Positions 8,808 to 18,531 are shown, counted from the first letter of the stretch. The stretch is DNA of 64,000 nt from Pseudoalteromonas nigrifaciens (GCF_002221505.1 NZ_CP011036.1:3286001-3350000); one strand, 5' to 3'. Numbers and translations: made by a program. The notes: generated by a model from the sequence alone, not told the origin.

Positions 8808-9521
8808 ATGAAGTCACCTAACGCGCTAAGCGCACTAATCGATATTTATATCAGCCCAAGTAAAGCGTTTAATGGTATAGAGCAAGCAAAAGGCTGGTCA
8901 TGGTTGGCCCTTATTTGTATAGCAGTTGCCACCGCCGCGAGTATGTTTGTTTTTTATAATAGTGTTGATATACAGTTTTTAATTAATGAGCAAGTAGCCG
9001 TTTCAAGTGTTGATGCCACTATTGGCGAGCAAAAAATGATTCGTCAAGCGATTGAACAAAATGCCCCAAACCAAATGTGGTTTGGCATGATCGGCGGTAT
9101 TATTGGCATAGTAATAATGAATGCTTTAGTTGCACTTTATTATATGCTGATAGCTAAACTCGATCCTAACTCACAACATAGTTACGGTGCTTGGTATGGC
9201 TTTTCATTATGGACAATGATGCCTACGGTTATTTCAAGCCTTGGCACTATCGCCTTAGTATTAATGGCCAACACAGATCAAATTTCGCAACAAGCGGTGT
9301 TTAGTTACGCTTCTATCAATCAGCTCATTGTTGGGCTTGATGCCACACATACTTTTTATACCTTACTAGAATCAATTAACCTGTTCACTATTTGGAGCAT
9401 TGCGCTGGGCATGGTTGGGCTAAAATGCTGGACTAATTTCTCAACTAATAAAGCACTGCTGTTTGCAGCCTTACCAAGTATTATTATTTTTAGTGTTTGG
9501 GCGATTATAGCCGCACTTTAA
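8808..9521 (+). CDS. Yip1-domain integral membrane protein
   Basis: This 237-residue inner-membrane protein has about five hydrophobic segments (near residues 28-50, 93-115, 135-155, 190-208 and 215-235). The N-terminal SALIDIYISPSKAFNGIEQAKGWSW is the usual lead-in of bacterial YIP1-family proteins. The family has no firm biochemical function. A good ribosome binding site (AAGGA) precedes the ATG. It is followed by a hairpin and then the export operon starting at 9576, with which it may be functionally linked only by proximity. Confidence 0.75.
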   Translation: MKSPNALSALIDIYISPSKAFNGIEQAKGWSWLALICIAVATAASMFVFYNSVDIQFLINEQVAVSSVDATIGEQKMIRQAIEQNAPNQMWFGMIGGIIGIVIMNALVALYYMLIAKLDPNSQHSYGAWYGFSLWTMMPTVISSLGTIALVLMANTDQISQQAVFSYASINQLIVGLDATHTFYTLLESINLFTIWSIALGMVGLKCWTNFSTNKALLFAALPSIIIFSVWAIIAAL

Positions 9522-9528
9522 TTATTAT

Positions 9529-9556
9529 GCAGAGGCAAGTTAGCCTCTGCACATTT
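9529..9556 (+). terminator. Terminator of the Yip1-family gene
   Basis: GCAGAGGC-AAGTTA-GCCTCTGC forms a perfect 8-bp stem only 8 bases after the stop. It is followed by ACATTTTC. The T-run is short, so read-through into the export operon is possible. Confidence 0.6.
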
Positions 9557-9575
9557 TCACTCACGGACCGATAAA

Positions 9576-10739
9576 ATGAAAAAAGCCATTATCATCACAC
9601 TCGCTATTGCCGCTTTTATAGCGTTAATTGTATCAAAACAAATTTCTGGTGATAAAAAACAGCCCGAGGTAAATATCGCCCATGTTGAACTAGGCAATAT
9701 TGCCGACTCAATAATGGCGTCTGGTAACTTAGTATTTAATACTCAAGTTCAGCTGCGCTCTGAAGTTACCGGCCGAGTAGATAAAGTATTTGTCGAAGAA
9801 GGCCAAAGTGTAAAACAAGGCGATATTTTAATGCGCCTTGATACCACTGCATTTGAATCTGAAGTAACCCGCAATAAAGCGCTACTACGTGCCACCGAAA
9901 TAGAAATTAAACATAGCCAAATTCGCTTAGTTAACTTTGAGCGCCAACTAAAAAGACAAAAAGAGCTTTACGATGTCGGTTTGGGCAATGAAGAAGCCTA
10001 TGAAAACCTAGCAAGTGCCCGCGACTTAGCTAAAATAGATATTGAATCTCGTAAAGAGTCGTTTAACCAAGCTCATGCGTCGTTGCAAATTGCCCAAGAT
10101 CGGTTAAATAAAAGTGTTTTTAAAGCGCCTATGAGTGGCCTATTGGCTTCGGTTAATATTAAAGAAGGCGAAACGGTTATTGCCGGAACGACCAATATAA
10201 TAGGCTCTGATTTAATGCTGGTTGCTGACCCCAGTGCTATTTTAGCTGAGTTGCGGGTTGATGAAACCGACATAGCCAGTATTAAACTCCACCAAAAAGC
10301 AAATATTTATGCCGCTGCTTATCCTAATAATCCTTTTACTGGCACAGTAATAAACATTGGTACCTCGGCTAAAAATCAGCCTGGCTCACAAGGGTTATCA
10401 TTTAAGGTAAAAGTATTACTCGATGCTACCGATCGTCAACTATATGCCGGAATGAGCTGTAGAGCAGAAATTGCCACCAGCATTGCCGAAAATGGTTTAA
10501 AGTTACCAATAGAAGCAATTCAAAAACAAGACGACAGCACCTTTGTTTGGCGCCTAAATAACGACAACAGCGTTAGTAAAGTAACCGTAGCTGTTGGTAT
10601 ATCATCAGATATTGAACAAGCAATTACCGAGGGGCTCAATGAAGGTGACAAAATAGTTATTGGCCCGGCTCGCCCTATTAGTACTTTAAAAGAAGGCGAC
10701 ACAGTAAAAGTAAAAGCCGCTGCGAAGGAAAACAACTAA
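9576..10739 (+). CDS. MacA-like periplasmic adaptor of an ABC export system
   Basis: Membrane fusion proteins link an inner-membrane transporter to an outer-membrane channel. This one (387 residues) has an N-terminal membrane helix (residues 4-20). A lipoyl-like half-motif (VQLRSEVTGRVDKVFVEEGQSVKQGDILMRLD) is followed by an alpha-helical hairpin (about residues 90-180). The second lipoyl half is FKAPMSGLLASVNIKEGETV, and beta-barrel and membrane-proximal domains follow. The stop overlaps the next start (TAATG), so it is coupled to the ATPase. Together with the next two genes it forms a tripartite MacAB-type pump; the outer-membrane partner is not encoded here. Confidence 0.88.
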   Translation: MKKAIIITLAIAAFIALIVSKQISGDKKQPEVNIAHVELGNIADSIMASGNLVFNTQVQLRSEVTGRVDKVFVEEGQSVKQGDILMRLDTTAFESEVTRNKALLRATEIEIKHSQIRLVNFERQLKRQKELYDVGLGNEEAYENLASARDLAKIDIESRKESFNQAHASLQIAQDRLNKSVFKAPMSGLLASVNIKEGETVIAGTTNIIGSDLMLVADPSAILAELRVDETDIASIKLHQKANIYAAAYPNNPFTGTVINIGTSAKNQPGSQGLSFKVKVLLDATDRQLYAGMSCRAEIATSIAENGLKLPIEAIQKQDDSTFVWRLNNDNSVSKVTVAVGISSDIEQAITEGLNEGDKIVIGPARPISTLKEGDTVKVKAAAKENN

Positions 10740-11446
10740 TGACTGCGGTGATCAAGCTTGAGCATATTAATAAACAATACAAAATGGGCGCTGAGATATT
10801 TAAAGCACTTGATGATGTAAACATTAGCATTATGCCCAATGAATATGTGGCCATTATTGGCCCCTCAGGATCTGGCAAGTCTACCCTAATGAATTTGTTA
10901 GGCTGCTTAGATACCCCCACCAGCGGCGAGTATTATTTAAAAGATAAGTTAGTAAAAAGTATGACCGAAACCGAGCTTGCGCACCAACGCAACGAAAGCG
11001 TCGGATTTATATTTCAAAGCTTTAACTTATTACCACGCGCATCGGCGCTAGAAAATGTAATGCAGCCTTTAGTTTACCGCTTTACCCCTAGCAAACAACG
11101 CAAACAGCAAGCCCTTGAGGCGCTAAAGCGCGTGGGCTTAGCCGACAAAGTAAATCACTTATCAAGCCAGCTGTCGGGCGGGCAACGTCAACGAGTTGCT
11201 ATTGCTCGTGCTTTAGTCACTAAACCGCATATATTATTAGGTGATGAGCCAACCGGTAACTTAGACAGTAAAACCACCCGCGAAATTATGGCCTTATTTG
11301 ATGAGCTGCATAACGAAGGGCATACCATTATTTTGGTTACACATGAGCAAGAAATTGCCGACCACTGTCAGCGGGTAATTCGCTTAGTGGATGGTAAAGT
11401 AGTGAGTGACGTAACTAAAAACCAAGGAGCAAGGCAGCATGTTTAA
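10739..11446 (+). CDS. MacB/LolD-like ABC transporter ATP-binding protein
   Basis: This 235-residue ATPase energises the export system. Walker A is GPSGSGKST (residues 41-49), the Q-loop lies in FIFQSFNLLPRASALENV, and the signature is LSGGQRQRVAIARAL. Walker B is ILLGDEPTGNLDSKT and the switch His is in ILVTHEQ. The GDEPTGNLDS form is typical of the LolD/MacB/FtsE group. The gene overlaps the adaptor by 1 base and the permease by 8 bases. Unlike E. coli MacB, the ATPase and permease are separate polypeptides. Confidence 0.93.
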   Translation: MTAVIKLEHINKQYKMGAEIFKALDDVNISIMPNEYVAIIGPSGSGKSTLMNLLGCLDTPTSGEYYLKDKLVKSMTETELAHQRNESVGFIFQSFNLLPRASALENVMQPLVYRFTPSKQRKQQALEALKRVGLADKVNHLSSQLSGGQRQRVAIARALVTKPHILLGDEPTGNLDSKTTREIMALFDELHNEGHTIILVTHEQEIADHCQRVIRLVDGKVVSDVTKNQGARQHV

Positions 11447-12677
11447 ACTTGCACTGGCCACTATGGAAGGCACTAAAGCCGCATTTTCGGCAATTAAAGC
11501 AAATGCTATGCGCTCTGCCCTCACCTGTTTAGGTATTATTATTGGCGTGGCCGCAGTAGTAACTGTGGTTGCTGTAATGCAAGGCTTTACCAAGCAAATA
11601 AACGATCAGTTCGCTGATATGTCGCCCGATGTAACTACTATTAAGGCGTATACCAGTATTGAGCTAGAAATGGTTGGTAAAAATGCAAAACTTAGCTACG
11701 ACGATTTTTTAACCTTAAAAGCACGAGTAAAAGAAGCAGAAACACTCACCGCACTAATGTTTACTTGGCGTTTTTCAGGCGGAGCTGAGTATGGTAATAA
11801 AAGTCATTCATCGCGGGTTATGGGTACTGAGCAAGACTATCAAAAAGCATACCGTACCTACCCCGATCTAGGCCGTTTTATTCGCGCTGAAGACGACGAA
11901 AAACGCCGCCGCGTAGCTTTTATTGGGCCGTCAATTATCGAAAAATTAAACTTACCCAGCAATCCGGTAGGTGAATACATAAAGCTAGGTGGCGAATGGT
12001 TTAGAATTATTGGTGTAGCCGAAAAACAAGGTAGCTTTTTGGGCTTTGATCAAGACGATTATATTAATATTCCCATTAGCACTATGAGTGCGTTAGAGGG
12101 AGGCAATACGCAAAGTAATGTACAAATTATGTTTAGGCTTGAAGACAACGCTAACGAAGAGCAGGTACTAGCAAAAATTACTCGTATACTGCGCCAGTTA
12201 CATAAACTTAAAGACGGCGACGACAATGACTTTGAATTTGAAACTGCTGAAAAAGCCCGCGCCCAAGTAGATAAATTTACCGGTAGTGCCACTGCCATAA
12301 CCGCAGGTATTGTTGGTATTAGCTTATTAGTTGGTGGCATAGGTGTAATGAATATTATGTTAGTGTCGGTAACTGAGCGCACCCGCGTGATTGGCACCCT
12401 TAAAGCGCTAGGCGCTACACCCGGCTTTATAATGTTGCAGTTTTTAGTTGAGGCTGTGGTGTTATCGCTATTTGGCGGGTTGATTGGGCTTGCCATTGGT
12501 TATGGTGCAGCGGGGCTTATTTCGTTTATGGTTCCTAGCATGCCAGATGCGTATATTCCGGCATGGGCGGTAATGTTGTCGTTTGGTTTTACTTCATTAA
12601 TTGGCATAGTGTTTGGTTTAGCCCCAGCCATTAAAGCCGCCAGGCTCAACCCTATAGATGCACTGCGTTACGAGTAA
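11439..12677 (+). CDS. MacB-like ABC transporter permease (FtsX/MacB_PCD)
   Basis: This 412-residue permease has the MacB fold. The first membrane helix is near residues 22-46 (ALTCLGIIIGVAAVVTVVAVM). A periplasmic core domain of about 230 residues follows (the family motif ADMSPDVTTIKAY lies at its start). Three C-terminal helices form the FtsX domain, including VGGIGVMNIMLVSVTERTRVIGTLKALGA and AIKAARLNPIDALRYE at the end. It is the last gene of the three-gene export operon. The substrate could be a peptide, lipid or drug; nothing in the sequence decides this. Confidence 0.92.
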   Translation: MFKLALATMEGTKAAFSAIKANAMRSALTCLGIIIGVAAVVTVVAVMQGFTKQINDQFADMSPDVTTIKAYTSIELEMVGKNAKLSYDDFLTLKARVKEAETLTALMFTWRFSGGAEYGNKSHSSRVMGTEQDYQKAYRTYPDLGRFIRAEDDEKRRRVAFIGPSIIEKLNLPSNPVGEYIKLGGEWFRIIGVAEKQGSFLGFDQDDYINIPISTMSALEGGNTQSNVQIMFRLEDNANEEQVLAKITRILRQLHKLKDGDDNDFEFETAEKARAQVDKFTGSATAITAGIVGISLLVGGIGVMNIMLVSVTERTRVIGTLKALGATPGFIMLQFLVEAVVLSLFGGLIGLAIGYGAAGLISFMVPSMPDAYIPAWAVMLSFGFTSLIGIVFGLAPAIKAARLNPIDALRYE

Positions 12678-12730
12678 CAATAGCATTGTAGTTGCTTACA
12701 AGGATGTAAGCCTAGTACATAATTAACACA

Positions 12731-12853
12731 GTGATTAAAACTCTCTTTAAACTTCAAGCACAAAGTATTACCCTACTTAAACACCACTTAAAAAATGAAC
12801 TTTTAACGCTTAAACCACCCAAAGTACACACTATTGATATTGCTCACGGCTAA
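12731..12853 (+). CDS. Possible 40-residue small protein (GTG start)
   Basis: Between the permease and the secreted nuclease-like gene there is an open frame from GTG at 12731 to TAA at 12851-12853. It begins VIKTLFKLQAQSITLL and ends VHTIDIAHG. It is Lys/His/Leu-rich and looks amphipathic. No good ribosome binding site is visible and the frame is closed by a stop only 15 bases before the GTG. It may be a real small gene, the tail of a decayed gene, or chance. Confidence 0.25.
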   Translation: MIKTLFKLQAQSITLLKHHLKNELLTLKPPKVHTIDIAHG

Positions 12854-12871
12854 TTTTAAATAAGGTATTAA

Positions 12872-13726
12872 ATGCACAAAAAGCTAATACGTTGCATTAT
12901 TGCTGCATGCTCTTTTTTAACTATAAACTCTAGCTTGGCGCTAGCACAACTAAACCCATCAGATGAAGCGCAAGGTATAACCGAAACCGCATATACTCCT
13001 CTGCGTTGTAATCAGCAACTACAGGCAAGTAGGCAAAAAACATACAGCCGTAAGTTTATTGTTCCTCAACAAGCTAGGTTACTCTCATGGAATATTTATA
13101 AGGCACAAAACCAAGGCCTATATAAAGATTTAACTCACCTTAATGAAACTGCTGATATTGTTTTATTACAAGAGGCTATTGTAGATACACGCCTTACTAG
13201 CCTTAAACCTTTTTGGCGTTTTTCGCCCGGTTATAAAAGTGGCAATGTACAATCTGGTGTAATGACGCTTAGCCGCTGGCCTGCAACTGTACATTGTACT
13301 TTTATTCATAAAGAGCCATGGTTACGAAGCCCAAAAGCAACTAACATTGTTGAATATGCAATGGCTAACCAACAACGCTTATTGAGCGTTAATTTGCACG
13401 GCATTAACTTTACGTTTGGTACTAAAGCCTACGCGCAACAGTTACAAGCCAGTATAAAAATAATGCAACAACACAAAGGGCCAATTCTTTTTGCGGGCGA
13501 TTTAAACGCATGGAGCGATGCACGCCAAAAGCTAGTTAATGACGCGCTGACTAAACTGGGCCTTAAAGAAGCTATATACGTAGATGACAAGCGTACAAAA
13601 GCATTTGGTTTAGCCCTGGATCAAGTGTGGGCTCGTGGTGTTGTTATTTCTGATACTTTAGTAAGCGAATATACCAGTTCTGATCACAACCCTATTTTAG
13701 CCACTTTAAAAATTGATGATGTATAA
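12872..13726 (+). CDS. Secreted endonuclease/exonuclease/phosphatase family protein
   Basis: This 284-residue protein has a signal peptide (cut near residue 26, SLALAQ) and the EEP (DNase I-like) fold. The active-site set is visible: LLSWNIYK (Asn74), LLQEA (Glu101), NLHG (His176), AGDLNAW (Asp210, Asn212), LDQVWARG (Asp250) and SSDHNP (Asp271, His272). These metal-dependent enzymes cut phosphodiester or phosphate-monoester bonds in nucleic acids, lipids or inositols; the exact substrate cannot be called. It probably acts in the periplasm or outside the cell. The DUF5329 gene follows after 1 base. Confidence 0.85.
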   Translation: MHKKLIRCIIAACSFLTINSSLALAQLNPSDEAQGITETAYTPLRCNQQLQASRQKTYSRKFIVPQQARLLSWNIYKAQNQGLYKDLTHLNETADIVLLQEAIVDTRLTSLKPFWRFSPGYKSGNVQSGVMTLSRWPATVHCTFIHKEPWLRSPKATNIVEYAMANQQRLLSVNLHGINFTFGTKAYAQQLQASIKIMQQHKGPILFAGDLNAWSDARQKLVNDALTKLGLKEAIYVDDKRTKAFGLALDQVWARGVVISDTLVSEYTSSDHNPILATLKIDDV

Positions 13727-13727
13727 C

Positions 13728-14123
13728 ATGAAAAAAACTCGTATTTATTCTGCTTGGCTACTGGCCATATTATTCACCTTTTTTAGCCAAATAAGCCTAG
13801 CTGCACCCCCAAAACAATTACCCAATCGAGAACCCGACCAAGAAGTGCAGCATTTAATTACCTTTATTAGCAACAGCAACGCCACTTTTATCCGCAATGG
13901 CGATGAACATACTAGCAAAGAAGCCGCCGAGCATTTAGCCATGAAATACCGTAAAGCTAAACGTTATGCAAAAACAGCCGACGACTTTATTAATAATCTA
14001 GCCAGTAAAAGTTCATGGAGTGGTAAAGCCTACACGGTAATTTTAAGCAGTGGTGCTAAGTTAACCGCAAATAGCTGGCTAACCAATGAGCTAATACGAT
14101 TTAGAAACACAAAAAAGCCGTAG
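13728..14123 (+). CDS. DUF5329 family secreted protein
   Basis: This protein of 131 residues starts at MKKTRIY, chosen because it begins a clean signal peptide (ending QISLA before APPKQ). Upstream in-frame ATG codons overlap the previous gene. The mature domain matches the DUF5329 pattern: EVQHLITFISNSNATFIRNGDEHTSKEAAEHL, then KYRKAKRYAKTADDFINNLASKSSWSGKAY and a WLTNELIRFR end. The function is unknown. It is directly downstream of the secreted EEP protein and presumably co-transcribed. Its stop codon lies inside the stem of the opposing terminator. Confidence 0.75.
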   Translation: MKKTRIYSAWLLAILFTFFSQISLAAPPKQLPNREPDQEVQHLITFISNSNATFIRNGDEHTSKEAAEHLAMKYRKAKRYAKTADDFINNLASKSSWSGKAYTVILSSGAKLTANSWLTNELIRFRNTKKP

Positions 14124-14134
14124 TAAATACGGCT
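14110..14134 (-). terminator. Terminator of the RND operon, overlapping the convergent gene end
   Basis: On the minus strand AGCCGTA-TTTAC-TACGGCT followed by TTTTTT makes a canonical terminator for the RND adaptor gene. It contains the stop codon and last codons of the plus-strand DUF5329 gene, so the two convergent units share this sequence. Confidence 0.8.
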
Positions 14135-14166
14135 CTCTAAAGCTATCAATAATAACAAGCTAAGCG

Positions 14167-15252
14167 TTACCTAGCTGTATGCGCTAAGTTAGGTACGTAA
14201 TCTATCGCTAGAATATCGCCGGGGTTAAGCCCAGTAACTACATGCTGCTTTGCGCCAATTATTTCACCTAAGCGCACAAACCGGCGTTCTATTTGCTCAT
14301 TGTCACTATTAATCACATACAGCATAGTTAATTGGCCAAACTCATGTATCCAGCTACTATCTAGCAATATTCCTTGTTCATCGGGTAATACTAACTCTAA
14401 TTGCGCATACAAGCCGGGCATTACCCCTACAGAAGAGTCAAAGTCTAAGCGAATTAACAAACTACGTGAGGCGCTATCGGCAACCGGAACTATTTCGGCC
14501 ACTGTGGCTGGCGAGGTTAAATTAAGCGCAGGCAGCTTTATGGTTAAACTTTGCCCTAACTGCAATTTAACCGCTTGCATTTCTCGCACACTAAACTCAA
14601 CTTGTAGCTGCTGCGGGTTATATAATCCCAATAAAGCCTGCCCAGGCGTAGCTGTATCACCAGGTTCGACTAACCGCTCTACTACAACCCCCGAAATAGG
14701 CGCTGTAATACGAGTGTAACTCAGCGCAACTTTGGCTTGTGTTTGCTGCTGCTTAGCGGCAATTAAATTGGCCGATAAACTATCAAAATTTGCCTTCGCA
14801 TTATCTAACTCACTTAACGATACTAAGCCTTGCGCATACACACTTTCAATTCGCTTAAGTTGCTTTGTAGCTTGGGTTAATGCGGCTTGAATAGCATTAA
14901 TTTGCGCCTCACTTTGTGCTAATTGCGCTTTAAAGTCATCTTGTTGTAAGGTAATGAGTAAATCACCTTTGGTTACTTTATCGCCCGCGCGTACACTTAA
15001 ACGCTCAACTTGCGCCATAACTCGCGATGAAATTTGGGTATTTTGTTTCGCAATAATACTGCCTGGCACCCATTCACTACGGGATATTTTTTGTAGTAAA
15101 ACCGTTTCCCGCTTACCGTGGTAATTGTTAGCGTTGGTCGTTTTCAAACCAGCAACTTGCTTATTTGAAAAGCTGCCCGCCATATACAATACGGCGCCTA
15201 CTACCACTAATAAAGCGAGTAACGAGCCAACTAGTTTTGATTTACCTTGCAT
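14167..15252 (-). CDS. RND efflux periplasmic adaptor subunit
   Basis: This 361-residue membrane fusion protein starts at ATG 15252 (MQGKSKLVGSLLALLVVVGAVLYMAG), which has GGGAG 8 bases upstream; an in-frame upstream ATG gives a non-homologous 11-residue extension. It has an N-terminal membrane anchor and the lipoyl half-motifs RVMAQVERLSVRAGDKVTKGDLL and APISGVVVERLVEPGDTATPGQAL. A helical hairpin lies between them, and barrel domains follow. It overlaps the end of the permease gene by 11 bases, so translation is coupled. No outer-membrane factor gene is present; a TolC encoded elsewhere is likely used. Confidence 0.9.
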   Translation of the reverse strand: MQGKSKLVGSLLALLVVVGAVLYMAGSFSNKQVAGLKTTNANNYHGKRETVLLQKISRSEWVPGSIIAKQNTQISSRVMAQVERLSVRAGDKVTKGDLLITLQQDDFKAQLAQSEAQINAIQAALTQATKQLKRIESVYAQGLVSLSELDNAKANFDSLSANLIAAKQQQTQAKVALSYTRITAPISGVVVERLVEPGDTATPGQALLGLYNPQQLQVEFSVREMQAVKLQLGQSLTIKLPALNLTSPATVAEIVPVADSASRSLLIRLDFDSSVGVMPGLYAQLELVLPDEQGILLDSSWIHEFGQLTMLYVINSDNEQIERRFVRLGEIIGAKQHVVTGLNPGDILAIDYVPNLAHTAR

Positions 15253-18200
15253 GCGTTTCTCCCGCAGTGGTTTCTGTGTTTGCAAATACTAAGTAATAAA
15301 CAAGCGGCACTACAAATAACGAAAACAACGTTGATGCCACAATGCCAAAAATAATCGCAATTGCTAAGCCACTAAATACCGGATCTAGTGTAATCACTAA
15401 GTTACCTAATAATGTAGTGCCTGCGGTTAGTAGTACGGGGCGCATGCGCACTGTTCCTGCTGCAATTAACGCTGCTTTTATTGCCATACCTTGGGCGCGT
15501 GCTTGATTAATAAACTCAACTAAAATAAGTGAATTACGCACCACAATACCCGCCAAGGCAATCATGCCTATCATCGCAGTAGCGGTAAATAAAACCGGCT
15601 CGGGAGCTGATGCAATACTGCGCTCACCAAACTGATTAAGTAACCAAAAACCAGGCATAATACCAATAACAGTGAGTGGTATTGCCGACATAATAATAAG
15701 CGACAAGCTTACTGAGCGTGTTTGTAGCCGTAAAATAATAAAAATGGCGCTAAGTGCAAATGCAAAGGCAATCCCCATATCTCTAAATACATCTATGGTA
15801 ATACGCCACTCTCCTTCACCGCTAAATGTTACTTGCGTACCTGGCGGTAATTGCCAAGGTGCGGTGCCACCATTATTAAAAAAGTGCCGCGCTAACCAAG
15901 GCGTTTTTACAAAATCGTCTGTTGATATATTTAAATCAGCAGTTACATCGGCAATTATTGCTGCGGGAGTTCTACCATTTAGCTCTGCCATAACATAAAT
16001 AACTTCGCGCTGATCTTTGCGCATAATAGTTTGCGCTACATTTAATTGAGTAAACTCTCCAAGCTCAGAAAGCGCAACTAAAGGCCGCGGCGCACTGCTT
16101 AAGCCAAATTTACTCGCATTTTTAGCTATGTCTCTGTCGCCCCTTAGTTGTAATGCTAGCAATTGTGCAAATTGATTGCGTTCGCTATAAGATAGCTGCA
16201 GTTTTATTGGCACAGGCTGAGTTTCGTTGCTGACATAAAGCTGCCCAACCGTTTGCCCTTGTGACGCTATGCTAAGTGTTTGCGTGATATTTTCGGTAGA
16301 TATAGCACTATGCGCCGCTTTCGTTTTATCAGTAATAAAACGCTGCAAAGGGGCTGCTGCAACCATTGAAGTATCAACCTCTACCACATGAGGTTCTTGT
16401 TTTAAGCGCGTTGCAACTTGCTCTGCGGCTAAATAATGCGTTTGCCTATCAATAAATGTATCTCGATAAACCTCTGCCACTAAAGTACTTAACACCGGCG
16501 GCCCTGGCGGCACTTCAACTACTTTAATCACTATGCCGTTATTTACTAATGGTGCTAACTGTTTACGCAAACGCATTGCCACCGCATGAGATTGATGCTC
16601 GCGCGCTGTTTTATCTAGTAGTAGCACTCTTAGTTCAGCTAAGTTCGGTGCTTCTCGTCGGTAATAACCGCGTACCATACCATTAAAGTCCATACTTGAA
16701 GGCTGGCCTACATAAGTGGCTATTTCACTTACTTCGTTTAATTGCCATGTGAGTGTTTGGATTTGTTTAGTAAATGCAGCTGTGCGCTCCAGATTAGTCC
16801 CCTCTGGCATATCTATCAGTACTTGCAGCTCATTTTTATTATCAAAAGGGAGTAGCTTTAAAGGCACCAAACGCATCACGGGTAACATGGCGCTGATAAT
16901 AAATAATGCTAGGGTTAGCCACAAAACAAGTTTTGCTCGCCCCTTAGAAACCAATAATGGGCTTAATATTCTTTGATATGCACCAACTTTAGGAGCAAGC
17001 TCGGAGGGTTGTTCGTTATCAGGCTTGAGTAACTTCATCGCAAGCCAAGGGGTTACAAAAAATGCAACAATGGTAGAAACCATCACGCTAACCGGCACAT
17101 TAAATGCCATAGGTGCCATATATGGCCCCATCATGCCGGTAATAAACGCCAGTGGAATAAACGCCACCATTATAGTGAGTGTCGACATAAGCAAGGCATT
17201 TCGAATTTCGCTCATTGCGCCAACAACATGTTGTTTTTTATCGCCTTTATTATTTATAAAGCGACTAATATTATCAATACCCGTGATAGGGTCGTCTACC
17301 AGTAAGCCTAATGATAAAATAAGCGCAAATAAGGTCACCCGATTAATGGTGTAACCAAATGCAAAATCTAATGAGAGTGTAATGCCATAACAAATAGGAA
17401 CCGCCAGCCCAACTACCACAGCAGGGCGCCAACCTAAAAACACGCCAACAAATATCACCACAGTAAACACTGCAAACACTAAACTTGATGTGAGGTTATT
17501 TACTTTTTCATTCGCAGTTTGGCCATAATCTCTAAGTACTGTATAGCTAACTTCTGGTGGCAATAAGGTATTTGCAAGTTCATTAATCATAGTATGAACA
17601 TCATTAGCAACAGCAACTGCATTAGTCCCTGTTTGCTTAGCTACGCTTAAAGTAACCATAGGCAACTGCTGCTGATCAGTTGATTGCGCTAACCATTGGT
17701 AATGCTCAGTTTCACTAGGGCCATCGCTGACTGTTGCAATGTCCATCAAGTAAACACTTTTACCATTAACCACATTAACAACTAATTGCTCTACCGCTGA
17801 TTGTGTTCTTAGTACATCACCTGCCTGAATAGCAATTTGCTGCTGATTATCAACCACATTCCCTACTTGAGTGAGTTGGTTTGATACATTTAATGCGTAA
17901 AAAACATCGTTTACCGTGGTTTGATGGGCAGCCAGTGCGCTGGCATTTAAATTAATGGTAAGAGTGCGTGTACGCCCCGAAATTACTTTAACTTCACTGG
18001 TATGCTCAATGCGTTGTAAATTATTAGCAATTTCGTTAGCAAAACGGGTTAGTTCGTAATCACCATAGAGTTGCGGGGCTTTACTGTATAGCCCCAGCAT
18101 AACAATAGGTACATCATCCACTTCAACGGGCCGTATTTGCCAACTTTTGATAACAGAAGCCATTGTATGCTGATAACTATTTAATTTTGCATAGGTATCT

Positions 18201-18526
18201 AAAATAGCTTGTTCGCGGTTGTGCCCTACTTCAAAACGCAGCGTAACCACTGTACTGTTAGTTTGTGTGGTTGAGTAAATATGCTCAACCCCCACCAGCT
18301 GAGCCAGTAACTTCTCGAGCGGTTGTGTTACTAACCTAGCGACTTCAGGCGCCTCAACGTTAGGTGCTGATACATAAATATCGAGCATGGGCACAGTAAT
18401 TTGCGGCTCTTCTTCTCGAGGTGTTTGATTTAGTGCAAATACCCCAAGTAACAAAGACATCACAAAAATAATAATCGGAATGCGACCACTTAAACTACTT
18501 TTTACCGCATTGTCTATTAAGCTCAT
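15242..18526 (-). CDS. RND family efflux transporter permease
   Basis: This 1094-residue AcrB-type proton-driven transporter has twelve membrane helices in two halves and two large periplasmic loops. It opens MSLIDNAVKSSLSGRIPIII and has the PREEEPQI motif of many marine RND pumps. The helix-4 proton-relay motif is GLLVDDPITGIDN (near residue 410), where DDPI replaces the usual DDAI. It starts 5 bases after the ArsR-type repressor gene and is followed by its adaptor, so repressor, permease and adaptor form one operon. This order suggests that the pump answers the regulator's signal, probably reactive sulfur. The substrate is unknown. Confidence 0.92.
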   Translation of the reverse strand: MSLIDNAVKSSLSGRIPIIIFVMSLLLGVFALNQTPREEEPQITVPMLDIYVSAPNVEAPEVARLVTQPLEKLLAQLVGVEHIYSTTQTNSTVVTLRFEVGHNREQAILDTYAKLNSYQHTMASVIKSWQIRPVEVDDVPIVMLGLYSKAPQLYGDYELTRFANEIANNLQRIEHTSEVKVISGRTRTLTINLNASALAAHQTTVNDVFYALNVSNQLTQVGNVVDNQQQIAIQAGDVLRTQSAVEQLVVNVVNGKSVYLMDIATVSDGPSETEHYQWLAQSTDQQQLPMVTLSVAKQTGTNAVAVANDVHTMINELANTLLPPEVSYTVLRDYGQTANEKVNNLTSSLVFAVFTVVIFVGVFLGWRPAVVVGLAVPICYGITLSLDFAFGYTINRVTLFALILSLGLLVDDPITGIDNISRFINNKGDKKQHVVGAMSEIRNALLMSTLTIMVAFIPLAFITGMMGPYMAPMAFNVPVSVMVSTIVAFFVTPWLAMKLLKPDNEQPSELAPKVGAYQRILSPLLVSKGRAKLVLWLTLALFIISAMLPVMRLVPLKLLPFDNKNELQVLIDMPEGTNLERTAAFTKQIQTLTWQLNEVSEIATYVGQPSSMDFNGMVRGYYRREAPNLAELRVLLLDKTAREHQSHAVAMRLRKQLAPLVNNGIVIKVVEVPPGPPVLSTLVAEVYRDTFIDRQTHYLAAEQVATRLKQEPHVVEVDTSMVAAAPLQRFITDKTKAAHSAISTENITQTLSIASQGQTVGQLYVSNETQPVPIKLQLSYSERNQFAQLLALQLRGDRDIAKNASKFGLSSAPRPLVALSELGEFTQLNVAQTIMRKDQREVIYVMAELNGRTPAAIIADVTADLNISTDDFVKTPWLARHFFNNGGTAPWQLPPGTQVTFSGEGEWRITIDVFRDMGIAFAFALSAIFIILRLQTRSVSLSLIIMSAIPLTVIGIMPGFWLLNQFGERSIASAPEPVLFTATAMIGMIALAGIVVRNSLILVEFINQARAQGMAIKAALIAAGTVRMRPVLLTAGTTLLGNLVITLDPVFSGLAIAIIFGIVASTLFSLFVVPLVYYLVFANTETTAGETHAR

Positions 18527-18531
18527 CGCAC

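Noticed and set aside
12059-12496. 145-codon open frame antisense to the MacB-like permease
   Set aside because: It lies entirely within a well-conserved coding region and its product has typical shadow composition (Ser/Pro/Asn/Ile).
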